A stretch of 64,000 bases of DNA from Salvator merianae (lineage: Eukaryota > Chordata > Lepidosauria > Squamata > Teiidae): the NCBI GenBank assembly GCA_003586115.2, contig QVOM02000072.1, positions 2,384,361 through 2,448,360 on the forward strand, written 5' to 3'. The notes beneath the pieces were generated by a model. It saw only the letters and a program-made list of their open reading frames with translations. It was not told the origin of the DNA and did no database searches. Of the stretch, positions 62,291 to 64,000 are shown piece after piece. Every line of letters begins with the position of its first letter. The stretch's first letter is position 1. The position numbers were made by a program, and so were the translations under genes.

Positions 62291-62769
62291 AGGTATTTTT
62301 GCATTGCTTCCTATTCCAGAACAAAGTCTGGAATAAGAAGCAGTATGTCTAAATGCTAATACACACTAGGCCAAGCCCTGCCCTCTGGTACGCTTCATCC
62401 TGAACAAACTGTGGACTGGAATACAGTGCCAAAAATGGCTCCTTAGCTTGGTTTGGTTGTAGACCTCAATGCTAAGGTCTACAACTGGCTCAGGGGAAGT
62501 ATACCAGACATGGTATACTACGGAGTGGGTCTTTTCAGCCATGTTCCAGAAACGGCCACCAGAAACAGATTTGCTGCAAAAACAGCCAGACCAGAAAGTC
62601 CCCAGAGCCTTGTCATTCCCTATGAGGGCTCTCCGGAGGCACCAGCAAGGACTGGAGCGGAATGGGCCTGTTCTGCTCCAGTGGCAACCCATCCCAGCTT
62701 GAGATGGGTTGCCTGTTCTGGGATGGTGTAGACTATCCTGGAACACTGCCTGCAAGTGTGCAAAGGCCA
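62291..62769 (-). mobile_element. Harbinger-like MITE, long copy 14
   Basis: Left GGTATTTTTGCATTGCTTCC and right GCAAGTGTGCAAAGGCC ends are weak inverted repeats. The interior has CAGTGCCAAAAATGGCTCC, TAGACCTCAATGCTAAGG and CCAGTGGCAACCCATCC. Overlapping 77- to 134-residue frames on both strands come from this repeat. Confidence 0.65.
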
Positions 62770-62919
62770 ATAATCAATCACCAAATGCTATTTGTAACAG
62801 AGGGCTGGGAATGGTAACAAAGGCAGTAACAGAAGCAGAGTCAGGTGGATAAGCAATCAAGAGTTTTTTTTCCCTGTAAAGTGCTTTTTATATTCAAGAC
62901 TTATGACTACTGGTCACAA

Positions 62920-63115
62920 GAACATAACAGTACAAAAGGAGCCCTGCTGGATCAGGCCCCAACCTATCTAGTCCAGCATCCTGTTTCACACAGTGGTCCA
63001 CCAATTGCTTCTGGGCATTCTCAAACAGAAGACAAAGGCAAAACCTTCACCTGCTCTCAACTCCCTGCAAATGGCCTTTAGAGGCATCCTGACTGTATCT
63101 CCAATCTGGGGGCAG
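62920..63115 (+). repeat. Lizard-type interspersed repeat, copy 5
   Basis: AAGAACATAACAGTACAAAA then GGAGCCCTGCTGGATCAGGC, CTAGTCCAGCATCCTGTTTC and CTCCCTGCAAATGGCCTTTA. The insertion ACAGTAC within the head is private to this copy. Confidence 0.85.
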
Positions 63116-63414
63116 TACCTCATATAAGCAATATGAAGGCTTTTGTTAACACTGACAAAAGCATAGTGCCCACGGAGCTAACATTTTGTACCTCACTTTG
63201 CTATACAAATGGTGTTACCTGAGAGGAGAAGGGAAGGGAGGGAAAACAGAAAACACTGGTTTTCATGTTTGCATGGCTCAGTCTGAACGCCTTCATTTTC
63301 CTATGCGCCTGCTGTTCACTTTGTACGTCTTTTTAAGACAGTGTTTTTGGAAACAGACACTTATATATATACTTTTGCACAGACGAACACAACTCACTTA
63401 GCTAACATGATGAC

Positions 63415-63497
63415 TGGACTGCAGAGTTTATTGCAAATAAATCCCACTGTGTTCGATGGGCTTGCGTCCTGGAAAATACGTGTAGGATTGCAGCCAC
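63415..63497 (+). repeat. Old amniote repeat fragment
   Basis: AAATAAATCCCACTGTGTTC, GATGGGCTTGCGTCCTGGAA and CGTGTAGGATTGCAGCC match in plan a short repeat frequent in reptiles (stretches like 'agtcccactgaactcaatgg...gcataggattgca'). Confidence 0.5.
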
Positions 63498-64000
63498 AGC
63501 CAAAGAGGAGGGAGGGGAGAGGCTCTGGAATAAGTTACCTCTAAAAAATCTTTAGACTACTATGTGCTTTGCACCCAACCCTGTTCGTTGGCAGCTACTC
63601 CTCTGGAACACCTGAAATCCATTGATCACTGACTTCAAAAGATAGATTAAATGTTGATTTTCGTGAAACAAGTCTTCATATTTAACCCGAGTTTAAACTT
63701 GTCGAACAGTCCTCTAAAGGAAGGGAGACTACTCCTTTCATCCTGGAACAGTGTGCCTGTGTGTGGTGAATTCCTCGCACGCAGTGGCATAACCGGGGTT
63801 TCCCTGCCCTCTTTCCTGAAGCAAACATAACACAGTTGGAAAATAAACTTATACAACACGTAAGGAACCTCAGTTCCTGCGCATTTCTTCTGCACCTAAA
63901 ACTGTGACAAGGGCAAGCAACTTTTGTTGAACTAATAAACACCTCTGCAATACAGTTTTGGTTTCATGGACTGCTGTCACTTAGATGTATACACAAGGTT

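Larger units (their letters stand above)
51139..64000 (-). other. LRP5: LRP5 intron 1 (5' part not in window)
   Basis: At least 12.9 kb of intron 1. It has no GC-rich CpG island and no signal-peptide exon, so the promoter lies further right. Besides the repeats listed, the stretches 51150-51880, 52100-53040, 54800-57270, 57770-58500, 59920-60720 and 63510-64000 hold nothing I recognise. Confidence 0.85.

Overview
This window is intronic and exonic sequence of one vertebrate gene. It carries six consecutive coding exons of LRP5 (low-density lipoprotein receptor-related protein 5, the Wnt co-receptor) on the minus strand. In window coordinates they run right to left: exon 2 (50742-51138), exon 3 (35338-35535), exon 4 (31032-31228), exon 5 (23984-24115), exon 6 (4005-4401) and exon 7 (2908-3079). 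Their lengths (397, 198, 197, 132, 397, 172 nt) and splice phases equal those I know for human LRP5. Every exon joins in frame with GT/AG borders, giving 1,493 nt or about residues 31-528. They encode the first YWTD beta-propeller, the first EGF-like module and the first part of the second propeller. Signal-peptide exon 1 is not visible and should lie beyond 64000. Exon 8 and later exons lie left of position 1.

The host is most likely a squamate reptile. The evidence is a tRNA-headed SINE with a BovB-like tail (Sauria SINE type), many L2/CR1-clade LINE 3' ends with AAATAAATAA tails, L1 fragments, a DIRS-type retrotransposon and a recurring head 'AAGAACATAAGAGGAGCCC' repeat typical of lizards. 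I cannot name the species.

The remaining ~97% is intron filled with transposon remains. Intron 5 (about 19.6 kb) holds L1 and L2 fragments, MIR-like and Sauria-type SINEs and a ~160-bp tandem duplication. Intron 4 holds two Harbinger-like MITEs, a SINE interrupted by a LINE tail, and a third MITE near its centromere-independent right end. Intron 3 holds antisense L2 reverse transcriptase and L1 ORF2 3' fragments. Intron 2 (15.2 kb) holds a MITE split by a nested L2 tail, two foldback elements and a 2.4-kb gag-bearing DIRS-like element with inverted termini. Intron 1 holds a 558-bp Helitron with intact terminal features plus a group of MITEs.

The dominant non-genic signal is one MITE family with GGGCCTTTCTGCACTTACC-type terminal inverted repeats. 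It has about fourteen long copies and several short ones, and three copies show clean 3-bp duplications (TAA, TAA, TAT), which points to PIF/Harbinger. I see no second host gene, CRISPR array, rRNA or functional tRNA.
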